DNA of 15,832 nt. Source: Candidatus Aminicenantota bacterium. GTDB lineage: Bacteria; Acidobacteriota; Aminicenantia; JAMOAD01. Positions within the stretch are counted from its first letter, which is position 1. Each line of letters begins with the position of its first letter. This document shows, one piece after another, positions 7,607 through 15,817 of the stretch. The notes under the pieces were generated by a model. It was not told where the DNA came from. It searched no databases and saw nothing but the letters and a program-made list of their open reading frames with translations. Location: contig JALXDT010000219.1 in NCBI GenBank assembly GCA_027070475.1, positions 1-15,832 on the forward strand. Direction: 5' to 3'. A program made the position numbers and the translations under genes.

Positions 7607-7844
7607 GAAGGCTCTAATTGATCAAATAAGAAAAGAGCTTGGGTATACCTATGAAGACACTAAAAAATATGTGGAACTTTTCTTTTGCATACTAACTAAA
7701 TATCTCAGAGAGGGAAATAGGATTGAAATAAGGGGGCTTGGTGTTTTTAAACCCACGATTTTTAAAAGGAATGGTAAACATTTTGTCCGTGTGAACTTTA
7801 AAACCTCAAAAGTTATAATGAAGGCTCTTAATGGTGCATTATGA
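7599..7844 (+). CDS. HU/IHF-family DNA-binding protein with a shortened DNA arm
   Basis: Small (81 residues) nucleoid-type protein of the HU/IHF fold. Residues 1-45 match the family's helical dimerisation part, beginning MTKKALIDQI, with the core IRGLGVF at 44-50. The C-terminal helix is recognisable from NFKTSKVIMKALN (66-78). Between them the usual beta arm, which carries the Arg-Asn-Pro tip that wedges into DNA, is about 12 residues shorter: RNGK at 57-60 looks like a tight turn and the intercalating proline is missing. The family assignment is good; normal DNA bending is doubtful. The start has no strong Shine-Dalgarno and overlaps the rpsA stop by 8 bases (ATGACTAA), suggesting reinitiation by ribosomes finishing rpsA. 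Its place after rpsA mirrors ihfB. It could be a diverged IHF-like subunit rather than HU. Confidence 0.82.
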   Translation: MTKKALIDQIRKELGYTYEDTKKYVELFFCILTKYLREGNRIEIRGLGVFKPTIFKRNGKHFVRVNFKTSKVIMKALNGAL

Positions 7845-8332
7845 AATATCTTGTAACTCCATGGAGGGAAAAGTATATTAAAGAGGGTATAAATGATTCA
7901 AATTGTTTTCTTTGTGAAGCTGCAAAGTCTGAAAATCCGGAAGAAAGATTCATACTCTATAAGGGCAATCATTCTTTTATAATATTAAATCTTTATCCTT
8001 ACAATAATGGCCACATCTTAATCGCACCTTATGAGCATCTTGATTCCCCTGTCAAAGCCTCCAAAGGAATCCTTGATGAAATGAACTTTCTTATGGTTGA
8101 AACTCTTAAAATTCTGGAAGATGTTTATCATCCTCAAGGCTTTAACATAGGGATGAACTTGGGTAGGCCTGCCGGTGCAGGAGTACCGGATCATTTTCAT
8201 CTCCACATAGTTCCCAGATGGGAAGGTGATGCAAACTTTATGCCCCTTTTCGGGGAAACGAAGGTAATGTTTGAGGGTATAGAAAAAACTTTTTCCAAAT
8301 TAAAGGATGAATTTAAAAAGGTAAAAATTTAA
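7841..8332 (+). CDS. HIT-family nucleotide hydrolase/phosphorylase, Ap4A-related
   Basis: Histidine-triad protein of 163 residues that probably splits dinucleoside polyphosphates such as Ap4A or related nucleotide conjugates in the cytoplasm. The catalytic triad is H118-F-H120-L-H122, preceded by NIGMNLGRPAGAG (102-114). C22 and C25 (CFLC) with H66 look like the structural zinc site of this branch. The tail VPRWEGDANFMP (124-135) is typical of the longer HIT branch that includes the mycobacterial Ap4A phosphorylase. Which reaction applies here cannot be told from sequence. The ATG shares four bases (ATGA) with the HU-like gene's stop, so translation is coupled and this is the last gene of the ispH operon. 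It ends two bases from the stop of the opposing efflux gene. Confidence 0.9.
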   Translation: MKYLVTPWREKYIKEGINDSNCFLCEAAKSENPEERFILYKGNHSFIILNLYPYNNGHILIAPYEHLDSPVKASKGILDEMNFLMVETLKILEDVYHPQGFNIGMNLGRPAGAGVPDHFHLHIVPRWEGDANFMPLFGETKVMFEGIEKTFSKLKDEFKKVKI

Positions 8333-8334
8333 AA

Positions 8335-11300
8335 TTAATCTTTTTTAGGGAATAATTTCTCTTTCCATATTTCGAAAATATAGTAAAAAGAGGGTAGGAA
8401 AGTTAATGTCAAAAAGGTTGAGGTTGTAAGCCCACCTAAAACCACGAGGGAAATTCCTGCCCACATAGAGGCTCTTCCCTCCGGAGGACCGAAAACTCCG
8501 GGAAAAATTAATGGTAAACTCATAGGTAATAATCCGAAAATTGTTGTAAGAGCTGTCATTAAAATGGGCCTTAATCTATCCCTTCCTGCTTGAATGACAG
8601 CTTCTCTTAATTCCTTACCCTTTCTTCTCAGAATATTTATATGATCAATCAATATAATCCCATTGTTTACGACTATTCCCATTAATATTAAAAGCCCCAG
8701 AGATGAAGCATTATCAAAGGAGACACCTGTAAAATGGAAAGTTATTGCAACTCCGAAAAGGGCGAGAGGAACAGTGATTAAAATAATAAATGGCTGGGAG
8801 AAAGATTCAAACAGGGAAGCCATTACAACATAGATAAGGAAAATTCCCAGATATAATGACATATTTGTACTCTGCTGAGCTTCTCTAAATCTTTTCCAAT
8901 CCTCCCCCATATTCCATGTATAACCGGGAGGGAATTTTATTTTTGCCATTGCTTTTTTTACAAGCTCTCTTACTCTATACATTCCTTGAACACTGGTGTT
9001 AGCTTCCACCGTAAATATTGCCCTTTTGTTTTCTTTTACAATTGCAAGAGCTCCTTTCCCCACTTTGAATTTTGCAACAGCATATACTGGAAGAGAACCT
9101 GATGGGGACTCAACAGTTATATTCTTTAGTTTTGAAAGGGTAAAATTTTTATCCTTTTTAATTTGGAAAATAACATCAACCTCTTTATTACCCCACCTGA
9201 ATCTTGTAACAGGCCTTTCAGATAAAGCACTTGATATGGTTTGAGATACTCTCTGAGAGGATACACTGAATGATCTATCCTTTAATACACTTACCTTAAC
9301 CTCTTTTTCTCCGCCTTCAACATTTGATGTCACATCAGAAACATTTGGAATTTTCTTTAAAACAGCTTTAACCTTATCAGCCAGCTCCACAAGTGTTGAA
9401 TAATCGGGACCTGTCAGATTTATAGTAATTCCGCCCCCGAAACCTCCTCTGAAATGTCTTCTCCCCTTTAAAAAATCCACTCCCGGAATTTTTGGTAGCA
9501 ACTTTGTAAACCTTTTTTCAATTTCAGAGGTTGAAAGTTTTGATTCACTTTCATCCTTTAAATAAAGATTTATGGAACCATAGTATCTTCCCCTTCTTAA
9601 ACGGCTTATTCCATAGGAGAAGACATAGTGAGCAATATCAAGTTTGTTTTTATTACTTTCTATGGTATTCTCAATTTTCGTGAATAAATCTTTCATCTCA
9701 ATAAGACTCATCTTTTCAGGCATCATAACTGTGTATCCGATCTCTCTTTCCCTTGATCTTGGCATATAACCTCTCGGAATCTGTTTAAAAAGTTGAACAC
9801 TTATTATGAAAAGAAGGACTGCTGAGATTGCCACATAATATTTTTTTGAAAGGGCAAAGCTTATGAATTTTTTATAATAATTTTCAAGTATGACTATAAA
9901 CTTTCTTCTCTCTCTTTCCTTTCCTTTCATTAAGCGGGAAGCTGCTAAGGGATTAAAGCTAAGGGACACAAAGAGAGAAGCAAAAAGAGCAAGGGTGATA
10001 GCAAGTCCAAAATCTTTTAACCATCTTCCGAAAGAGGAGCCTCCCACAAAGGTTAAAGAGGCAAACACAATTACAGTGGTCATTGTTGAACCGAAAACAG
10101 CGGTTGCAACCTCCGAACTACCTATTTTGGCTGCTTCATGGGGAGGATAATTAAAATCCTGTCTGTATCTGAATATATTCTCAAGAACCACAACTCCATT
10201 ATCAACGAGCATACCGACAGCCATCATCAAGCCTGATAAAGAAATTATATTGATGGATAAATTCGTATGAAACAGAGTATTAAGAAGAAACATAAAGGCA
10301 AAGGTAAAAATGACAGATAATGGGATTGAAAGTGCAATTATCAGGGTCACTCTGAAGCGCTGTAAAAAAAGAAAGAGTATTATTATAGCAAGTATGGAAC
10401 CTATTATTCCGGCTTTTACAAGTTCCTTTAAACTTGCCAATATGTCTTTTGATTGATCTCTGTAAATTAAAAGATTAAGTTTTTTATATTGAGGAAGGGA
10501 TAAGATTTTTTTAAGCTCTTTTTTGACCTTTCTTGATATTTCAACAACATTAGCAAGATCAGATTTGTAAACTCTGAAAGAGATTGCCTCACGGCCATCT
10601 AAAATATAGTAATCCTCTTTAGGGGGATAATCATAAACTATTGTTGCAACATCCTTGAGTTTTAACTTTCCTCCGGCTACGGGTAAAGACTTTAACTGTT
10701 CGATGTTTTTTATCTCAGCCGGGATTCTTATTACCCATTTTTTTCCATCCTCTTCAATATAACCTTCGGAGGTACTTAGATTGGAAGACAAAATTGTTTG
10801 TAAAAGGGTAAAAATTCTTATGTTTAGCTCATCAAGGGTGGCTTGAGACACATAAAGATATATTTTCTTATCAGTTACCCCTGCAATATCTAAATTTGCC
10901 ACACCTTCAATCCTTTCAAGCCTCGGTTTAATAACCTTTTCGGCAAGCTCTATGAGATCTTCCCTATTTACTTCTCCCGAGAGGGAAAATCTCATTGTAG
11001 GGATATTTGATGTCTCCCATCTTCTTATATATATTTTTTTTAAATCCGAAGGGAGTTCATTTCTGATTGAATCTATTTTATCTCTTATTTCAAGGGAAGC
11101 TATATCCATATCTTTTGAACTTTCAAACTCTATTCTTATTGATGAAGCTGATGAAGATGATGTTGATCTTATCTTTTTTACTCCGTTTATTGTAGAGAGA
11201 GCCTCTTCGAGAGGTTTTGTTATTTTCTGATTTATCTCTTCGGGAGAGGAAGAGGGATAGGGAGCAAAAACATAGAGACTTGGAAAAGATATGTCAGGGA

Positions 11301-11409
11301 AAAGCTGAAGGGGGAGTTTTAATGATGAAATAATTCCCAATATAAGAAAAATGATTATAATTACAATAATAGTTACAGGTCTTTTTAAAGAAAATTCAGG
11401 AAGATTCAT
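8335..11409 (-). CDS. RND efflux permease, second of a tandem pair (HAE1 type)
   Basis: Inner-membrane drug/proton antiporter subunit, 1024 residues, full length. TM1 is at about 11-30. A first large periplasmic loop precedes TM2-TM6 (about 331-490); TM7 is near 522-541; a second loop precedes TM8-TM12 (about 850-1010). The TM4 motif reads GMLVDNGVVVLENI (399-412): D403 matches AcrB Asp407, but N404 replaces Asp408. In TM10, N915 (GIVVNNGI) stands where AcrB has Lys940. Thr952 in TM11 matches AcrB Thr978. The second periplasmic loop carries an Arg/Gly-rich stretch (604-660). The start overlaps the preceding permease gene by four bases. Pairing with a different RND in one operon suggests a mixed trimer like MdtB-MdtC or MuxB-MuxC. 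Substrate unknown. Confidence 0.95.
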   Translation of the reverse strand: MNLPEFSLKRPVTIIVIIIIFLILGIISSLKLPLQLFPDISFPSLYVFAPYPSSSPEEINQKITKPLEEALSTINGVKKIRSTSSSSASSIRIEFESSKDMDIASLEIRDKIDSIRNELPSDLKKIYIRRWETSNIPTMRFSLSGEVNREDLIELAEKVIKPRLERIEGVANLDIAGVTDKKIYLYVSQATLDELNIRIFTLLQTILSSNLSTSEGYIEEDGKKWVIRIPAEIKNIEQLKSLPVAGGKLKLKDVATIVYDYPPKEDYYILDGREAISFRVYKSDLANVVEISRKVKKELKKILSLPQYKKLNLLIYRDQSKDILASLKELVKAGIIGSILAIIILFLFLQRFRVTLIIALSIPLSVIFTFAFMFLLNTLFHTNLSINIISLSGLMMAVGMLVDNGVVVLENIFRYRQDFNYPPHEAAKIGSSEVATAVFGSTMTTVIVFASLTFVGGSSFGRWLKDFGLAITLALFASLFVSLSFNPLAASRLMKGKERERRKFIVILENYYKKFISFALSKKYYVAISAVLLFIISVQLFKQIPRGYMPRSREREIGYTVMMPEKMSLIEMKDLFTKIENTIESNKNKLDIAHYVFSYGISRLRRGRYYGSINLYLKDESESKLSTSEIEKRFTKLLPKIPGVDFLKGRRHFRGGFGGGITINLTGPDYSTLVELADKVKAVLKKIPNVSDVTSNVEGGEKEVKVSVLKDRSFSVSSQRVSQTISSALSERPVTRFRWGNKEVDVIFQIKKDKNFTLSKLKNITVESPSGSLPVYAVAKFKVGKGALAIVKENKRAIFTVEANTSVQGMYRVRELVKKAMAKIKFPPGYTWNMGEDWKRFREAQQSTNMSLYLGIFLIYVVMASLFESFSQPFIILITVPLALFGVAITFHFTGVSFDNASSLGLLILMGIVVNNGIILIDHINILRRKGKELREAVIQAGRDRLRPILMTALTTIFGLLPMSLPLIFPGVFGPPEGRASMWAGISLVVLGGLTTSTFLTLTFLPSFYYIFEIWKEKLFPKKD

Positions 11410-14400
11410 TCTCTTCTATCCATAAAATCATAAATCAAAGGAATTAAAACAAGGGTTAAAAGAGTTCCGAACAAAAGACCACCTATCAATGTTATGGCAA
11501 GAGGAATTCTAATTTCAAAACCTTCTCCGAAATCAACAGCCATAGGGATTAAACCTAAAATAGTTGTGAGAGTTGTCATCCAGATAGGCCTGAACCTTAC
11601 CTTTGCCGCTTTCTCTATGGCCTCTCTTTTACTGAGCCCATCAGCTCTCAATTTATTTACATAATCTATAAGGACAATCGCATTGTTCACCACTATTCCT
11701 GCCAATATGACCATTGCGATTAGTACGACTACATTCAGAGGTTGCAAAGTTAAAACAAGAGCTATTGCTACACCTACGATTCCAAAGGGAATTGTAAATA
11801 TTATTACAAAGGGGTGTAGGAATGATTCAAACTGAGCTGCCATTACAAGATAAACCAAGAAAATTGAGAGAAGCATTGCAAAGAGCATGGATTTATATGC
11901 AAGAGTTTTTTCCTCTGATTGCCCGGCAGGTTTGATCGTTATATCAGGTGGAATATCTACTTTAGAAAGTTCTTTGTTTATCCTGTTTATGGCCGAAGAA
12001 AGGCTTACTCCTTTAAGCTGAGCGGAGATTTTTGCCGCTCTCTGTTGATTCTCCCTGTAAATTTCAGACGGACCAAGCTCAAGTTTAATATTTGCCAGTG
12101 CTCTTAAAGGTATGGAATTTCCGTCTGATATTTCTATATTTATATTTTTAAAATTTGCAAGACTTGTGTAATATTTTTTAGTTAATCTTACCCTTATGTC
12201 TATCTCTCTTTCCTTTTCATAAAATTTCGTGGAAACCCCTCCCTCTATTTTCTTTTTTATAATATCAGCTACTTGCCCCACTGTAATACCTAATTTTGCA
12301 AGTCTATCTCTGTTTAAAAATATCTGAAGCTCGGGATTGCCTTCAAGGATAGAGGATCTTACATCCTCCAAACCCTTGGTTTTCTTCATAATATTGTAAA
12401 CAATCCTTGCATACTTTTTCTGTTTATCTATATCATTTGTATAAACAAGATATTCAATCGGAGCTTTAATGGAGAATAGCATGGGTTTTTGGACATTGTA
12501 TTGAATAGAAGGGTATCTTGATATTATACTTCTGATATTTTCTTCGACTTTATTCTCTTTTTTCCCTATTATTCCTTTTTTTAACTTAATAATCATCTGT
12601 GCGAGATTTTCCTTTTCCTGTTCAAAGGTTGTGCCTTTCTCTCTTCCTTTTCCGGAAATTATATAGATAAAATCTATTTGAGGTACATCTTTTATTAAAT
12701 TCATAATTTCAAGGGATCTTTTTGCATTTTCCTTTACTGAGATTCCGGGCGGATATATGAGATCTATTCTGAGCTCACCCTGAGAAATTTCAGGAATAAG
12801 GTTTGCTCCGCTAAAATAAAAGTATAAAGATGATAATGAAAACAGAATCAAAGATACTATTAAAATAATTCTTTTTTTGGCAAAAATTTTCTGAAAATTA
12901 TTGGAATAATAGTTAAAAAATCCTTTAAAACCTTTGTCAAATATATTAACGCTTTTTAAGAGAATCCTGTTTTTTATTCCCTTGTTGTATTTAAACCTTG
13001 GGAAAAGCATAGGAATAAGGGTTAAAGAGACAAAAAGTGAAGCCGTAAGTGAAAATATAACCGCAAGAGCCTGATCTCTGAAGAGCTGGCCTGCCACACC
13101 CTTTATAAAGATGACTGGTAAGAAAACCGAGATTGTTGTAAGGGTTGAAGCTGTAACCGCTCCTGCAACTTCAACAGTTCCGCTGATAGTCGCATCATAA
13201 GGATTCATTCCCTCCTCTCTTTTTCTGTTTATTGCTTCAAGAACAACTATGGAAGAATCCAGAAGCATTCCTATTCCCAAGGCCAAACCACCCAAGGACA
13301 TAATATTTAATGAGACATGAAAAAGATAGAAGAGAAAGAATGAGATCATTATTGAGATCGGAATTGAAAGAGATATTATGATTGTTGAAGGAAAGTTCTT
13401 TAAAAACAGAAAAAGAATTAAGATCGCAAGAATACCACCGATCAAAGCAGTATTTAAAACCTCATCTATCGAGCTTCTGATAAAGTGAGATTGGTCAACA
13501 AGAACTTTAAATTTTATATCCTTCCCCTCTTGAGCATAGAGCTTTTTTAATTTTTCTATTCTCTTTCTGACATTATCCGCAACTTTTACCGTATTAGCCG
13601 ATGATACCTTATAAATAGCTATCTCAATGTTTTCTTTTCCATTTATAAATGTTATCACCTTTCTATCTTTAGCCCCTCTGTAAACCTTTGCAATATCTTT
13701 GACTTTTATCGGAGCATTATCTCTGTATGTTATTATGATATTTCTTATATCATCAAGATTTTTGAAGAGGCTTACTGTCCTTATTAAATACTGTGTCTCT
13801 CCCTCTTTCAATATACCTGCCGATATATTAACATTCTCCTGAGCAAGTCTTTGCTCAATAAGAGAGATCGGGATTTTCAAAGTTTGAAGCTTTTTTTCAT
13901 CTATATCAACATGAATTTCTTCCTCAATTCCTCCAGAAATTTTTGCAGCGGCAACCCCTTCAAGAGTTTCAAATTCAGGTTTTATCTCCTTTTCAGCATA
14001 ATATCTTAATTTACCCGGCTCCATAGAACCTGAAAGACCGATTCTCATAATAGGCTCTGAAGATGGATCGTATTTTAAGAGCACGGGTTTTGTCGCATCA
14101 TCAGGAAGTCTTACAGCATCTATCTTTTCTCTCATATTCAAAGAGGCAAAGTCCATATTTGTTCCCCATGTAAACTCAACTATTATCTCTGAAACACCGG
14201 GTCTTGAGTAAGAGGTTATCTTCACAACATTGGACACAACTCCCACCGCCTCTTCAAGGGGTTTTGTAATAAGATTTTCTATTTCCTGAGGGGAGGCTCC
14301 CGAAAGCTCTGTTTTAACTGTGATCGTGGGATAACTTAATTCGGGTAAAAGGTTTATTGGAAGCTGTGAGTATGAAATAAAGCCAAAGACAATTATTGCC

Positions 14401-14456
14401 ACAGCCAAAACCGTTAGAGTAACAGGATGGGTGACAGAATATTTGACTAATTTCAT
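11406..14456 (-). CDS. RND efflux permease, first of a tandem pair (HAE1 type)
   Basis: Inner-membrane drug/proton antiporter subunit, 1016 residues, full length with the usual twelve-helix, two-loop plan. It carries the family stretch DPSSEPIMRIGLSG (130-143). TM4 reads GMLLDSSIVVLEAI (396-409): D400 matches AcrB Asp407 and S401 replaces Asp408. TM10 reads GIVVNNAIVLIDYVN (920-934), with N924 in the place of Lys940. TM11 has WMTTLTTI, keeping the Thr978 equivalent (T961). The second loop (about 551-850) differs greatly from that of the following permease. The start shares ATGA with the adaptor gene's stop, and the end shares ATGA with the next permease. The two permeases differ clearly in sequence, so this is not a recent duplication. 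Substrate cannot be told; hydrophobic drugs, bile-type compounds or metabolites are typical of the class. Confidence 0.95.
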   Translation of the reverse strand: MKLVKYSVTHPVTLTVLAVAIIVFGFISYSQLPINLLPELSYPTITVKTELSGASPQEIENLITKPLEEAVGVVSNVVKITSYSRPGVSEIIVEFTWGTNMDFASLNMREKIDAVRLPDDATKPVLLKYDPSSEPIMRIGLSGSMEPGKLRYYAEKEIKPEFETLEGVAAAKISGGIEEEIHVDIDEKKLQTLKIPISLIEQRLAQENVNISAGILKEGETQYLIRTVSLFKNLDDIRNIIITYRDNAPIKVKDIAKVYRGAKDRKVITFINGKENIEIAIYKVSSANTVKVADNVRKRIEKLKKLYAQEGKDIKFKVLVDQSHFIRSSIDEVLNTALIGGILAILILFLFLKNFPSTIIISLSIPISIMISFFLFYLFHVSLNIMSLGGLALGIGMLLDSSIVVLEAINRKREEGMNPYDATISGTVEVAGAVTASTLTTISVFLPVIFIKGVAGQLFRDQALAVIFSLTASLFVSLTLIPMLFPRFKYNKGIKNRILLKSVNIFDKGFKGFFNYYSNNFQKIFAKKRIILIVSLILFSLSSLYFYFSGANLIPEISQGELRIDLIYPPGISVKENAKRSLEIMNLIKDVPQIDFIYIISGKGREKGTTFEQEKENLAQMIIKLKKGIIGKKENKVEENIRSIISRYPSIQYNVQKPMLFSIKAPIEYLVYTNDIDKQKKYARIVYNIMKKTKGLEDVRSSILEGNPELQIFLNRDRLAKLGITVGQVADIIKKKIEGGVSTKFYEKEREIDIRVRLTKKYYTSLANFKNINIEISDGNSIPLRALANIKLELGPSEIYRENQQRAAKISAQLKGVSLSSAINRINKELSKVDIPPDITIKPAGQSEEKTLAYKSMLFAMLLSIFLVYLVMAAQFESFLHPFVIIFTIPFGIVGVAIALVLTLQPLNVVVLIAMVILAGIVVNNAIVLIDYVNKLRADGLSKREAIEKAAKVRFRPIWMTTLTTILGLIPMAVDFGEGFEIRIPLAITLIGGLLFGTLLTLVLIPLIYDFMDRRE

Positions 14457-15742
14457 AGGACTTTAACCTTTGCTCCGTCTTTAATATTTTCTATACCTTG
14501 AACAACAACAATCTCTCCCTCTCTTATACCTTCCAAAACTTCATAATCCTTTTCAAGCTCTGTCCCAAGTTTTATCTTTTTTAATTTTACAATTCCACCT
14601 CTTTTGAGAGTGAATACATAGGGATCTCCGTTTCTGTAAAAAATAGCTTTTTTAGGAACTATTATTGCATCACTCTTTTTGCTTATTATTATATTGCAGG
14701 TTACCAACATTCCGGGCCTGAGTTTTAATGATTTATCTGTGATACTGATTGTGACCTTAAATGTCCCGGACTGAGGGTCTATTCTCGGGTTTATAATTTT
14801 AACTTTTCCTTTGAAAGAATCAGGGTAAACCTCGGATTTTACCTTAACATCCATTCCTGCCTTGATTTTTACAATATCCTTTTCTGGTACATAAACTCTT
14901 GCAAGAAGAGGGTCAAAATCCTCAACAGTATATAGCTCTGTACCCGGAGATACTCTCATTCCCTGATCTATTTTCCTTGAAGTAATCCATCCAGAGATCG
15001 GGCTTTTTATTTTTGTATATGATAGTTGAAGTTCAAGAGCTTTGAATTTCTCCTTTTCAATATCAAGCTGCTGTTTAGCTCTCTCATAGGATAGCTGGGC
15101 TGATCTATAATTTAATTTAGCTGCTGAAAAATCCTTTTCTGATATTATCTTTTCTTTATAAAGGCTCTGAGATCTTTTAAAATTAGCCTCTTCATCATCC
15201 ATTTTTATTTTGGCATCCTTTAAATTAATCTCTGCCTGTCTGACTGAAAGCTTAGCTTGCTCATAACTGTTTCTTATATCCTTATCATCAATCAGAGCTA
15301 AAATTTCACCCTTTTTGACAAAGCTTCCCTCATCTTTAATAATCTTCGCAATGATCCCATCTACCTTTGAATAGATTGGGACCATTTTTTCAGGCTCAAG
15401 AGTTGTATTAAAAGTAAGGTAATTTAAAATAGGACCTCTTTTTATTCTTTTTATTTTAACCAATGGAAGATTTGTGCCACTGCTTCCATCTCCCTCTCTT
15501 AAAGCTCTCATCATCTGAAAAAATTTCTGTCTCTGCTCAGGAGTAAGTTTTTTAAAATCTTCCCTTGATTTGATTCCAAATTTTTTCATTATATCTTCTC
15601 TTGTTAGCTTCTTTTTCTTGGAAACTTTTTCTTTTGACACATTTTTTGTTCTCTGCTCGGCTTTTTCCTTTTTGCAGAAATTAAAGGAAAAGAGTATGAA
15701 CAAAAGTAAAAAAAACCATACGGACAATTTTCTTATTTTCAT
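14453..15742 (-). CDS. Periplasmic membrane-fusion (adaptor) protein of the RND efflux system
   Basis: HlyD/AcrA-type adaptor that links the RND permeases to an outer-membrane channel; 429 residues. A hydrophobic N-terminal segment (about 8-22) is followed by C23, but residues before it (F20-N21-F22) do not make a normal lipobox, so it may be an uncleaved anchor. A Lys/Glu-rich linker and a helical stretch with LTPEQRQKFF (66-75) come next and are extra to the core fold. The two lipoyl-type halves are at about 121-153 and 241-273, flanking a coiled-coil hairpin (155-240). A beta-barrel (about 278-350) and a membrane-proximal domain (355-429) complete the fold. First gene of the three-gene operon; its TGA overlaps the next start. 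The ATG has a good Shine-Dalgarno. No TolC-like partner is in the window. Confidence 0.94.
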   Translation of the reverse strand: MKIRKLSVWFFLLLFILFSFNFCKKEKAEQRTKNVSKEKVSKKKKLTREDIMKKFGIKSREDFKKLTPEQRQKFFQMMRALREGDGSSGTNLPLVKIKRIKRGPILNYLTFNTTLEPEKMVPIYSKVDGIIAKIIKDEGSFVKKGEILALIDDKDIRNSYEQAKLSVRQAEINLKDAKIKMDDEEANFKRSQSLYKEKIISEKDFSAAKLNYRSAQLSYERAKQQLDIEKEKFKALELQLSYTKIKSPISGWITSRKIDQGMRVSPGTELYTVEDFDPLLARVYVPEKDIVKIKAGMDVKVKSEVYPDSFKGKVKIINPRIDPQSGTFKVTISITDKSLKLRPGMLVTCNIIISKKSDAIIVPKKAIFYRNGDPYVFTLKRGGIVKLKKIKLGTELEKDYEVLEGIREGEIVVVQGIENIKDGAKVKVL

Positions 15743-15747
15743 ATTAA

Positions 15748-15753
15748 CTCTCC
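15748..15753 (-). promoter_or_regulatory. ribosome binding site of the adaptor gene
   Basis: On the minus strand GGAGAG lies five bases before the ATG at 15742, supporting this start for the adaptor protein. Confidence 0.75.
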
Positions 15754-15769
15754 AAGAATTTTGATTAAT

Positions 15770-15779
15770 ATTTTATATA
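15770..15779 (-). promoter_or_regulatory. possible -10 region of the efflux operon
   Basis: The minus strand reads TATATAAAAT here, offering overlapping TATATA, TATAAA and TAAAAT hexamers. No acceptable -35 box lies 15-19 bases upstream; that stretch is an A/T tract that may bend DNA. The promoter may therefore need an activator, or may lie outside the window. Confidence 0.25.
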
Positions 15780-15794
15780 CGAATTAAAAATTTT

Positions 15795-15817
15795 TTTTCC
15801 TTCTCTTTAAGGGAAAA
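15795..15817. repeat. inverted repeat upstream of the efflux operon
   Basis: TTTTCCTT (15795-15802) and AAGGGAAAA (15809-15817) form an 8-bp stem with one bulged G and a 6-base loop. It lies about 53-75 bases upstream of the adaptor ATG. It could be a regulator site for the efflux operon or the terminator of a gene to the right; neither strand has a convincing T run directly after it. Confidence 0.3.

Noticed and set aside
8315..8345. Bidirectional terminator between the HIT gene and the RND gene
   Set aside because: The stem has five A-T pairs and one G-C pair around a 19-base loop, inside both coding ends. Recorded as a doubtful possibility in the findings rather than as a feature.
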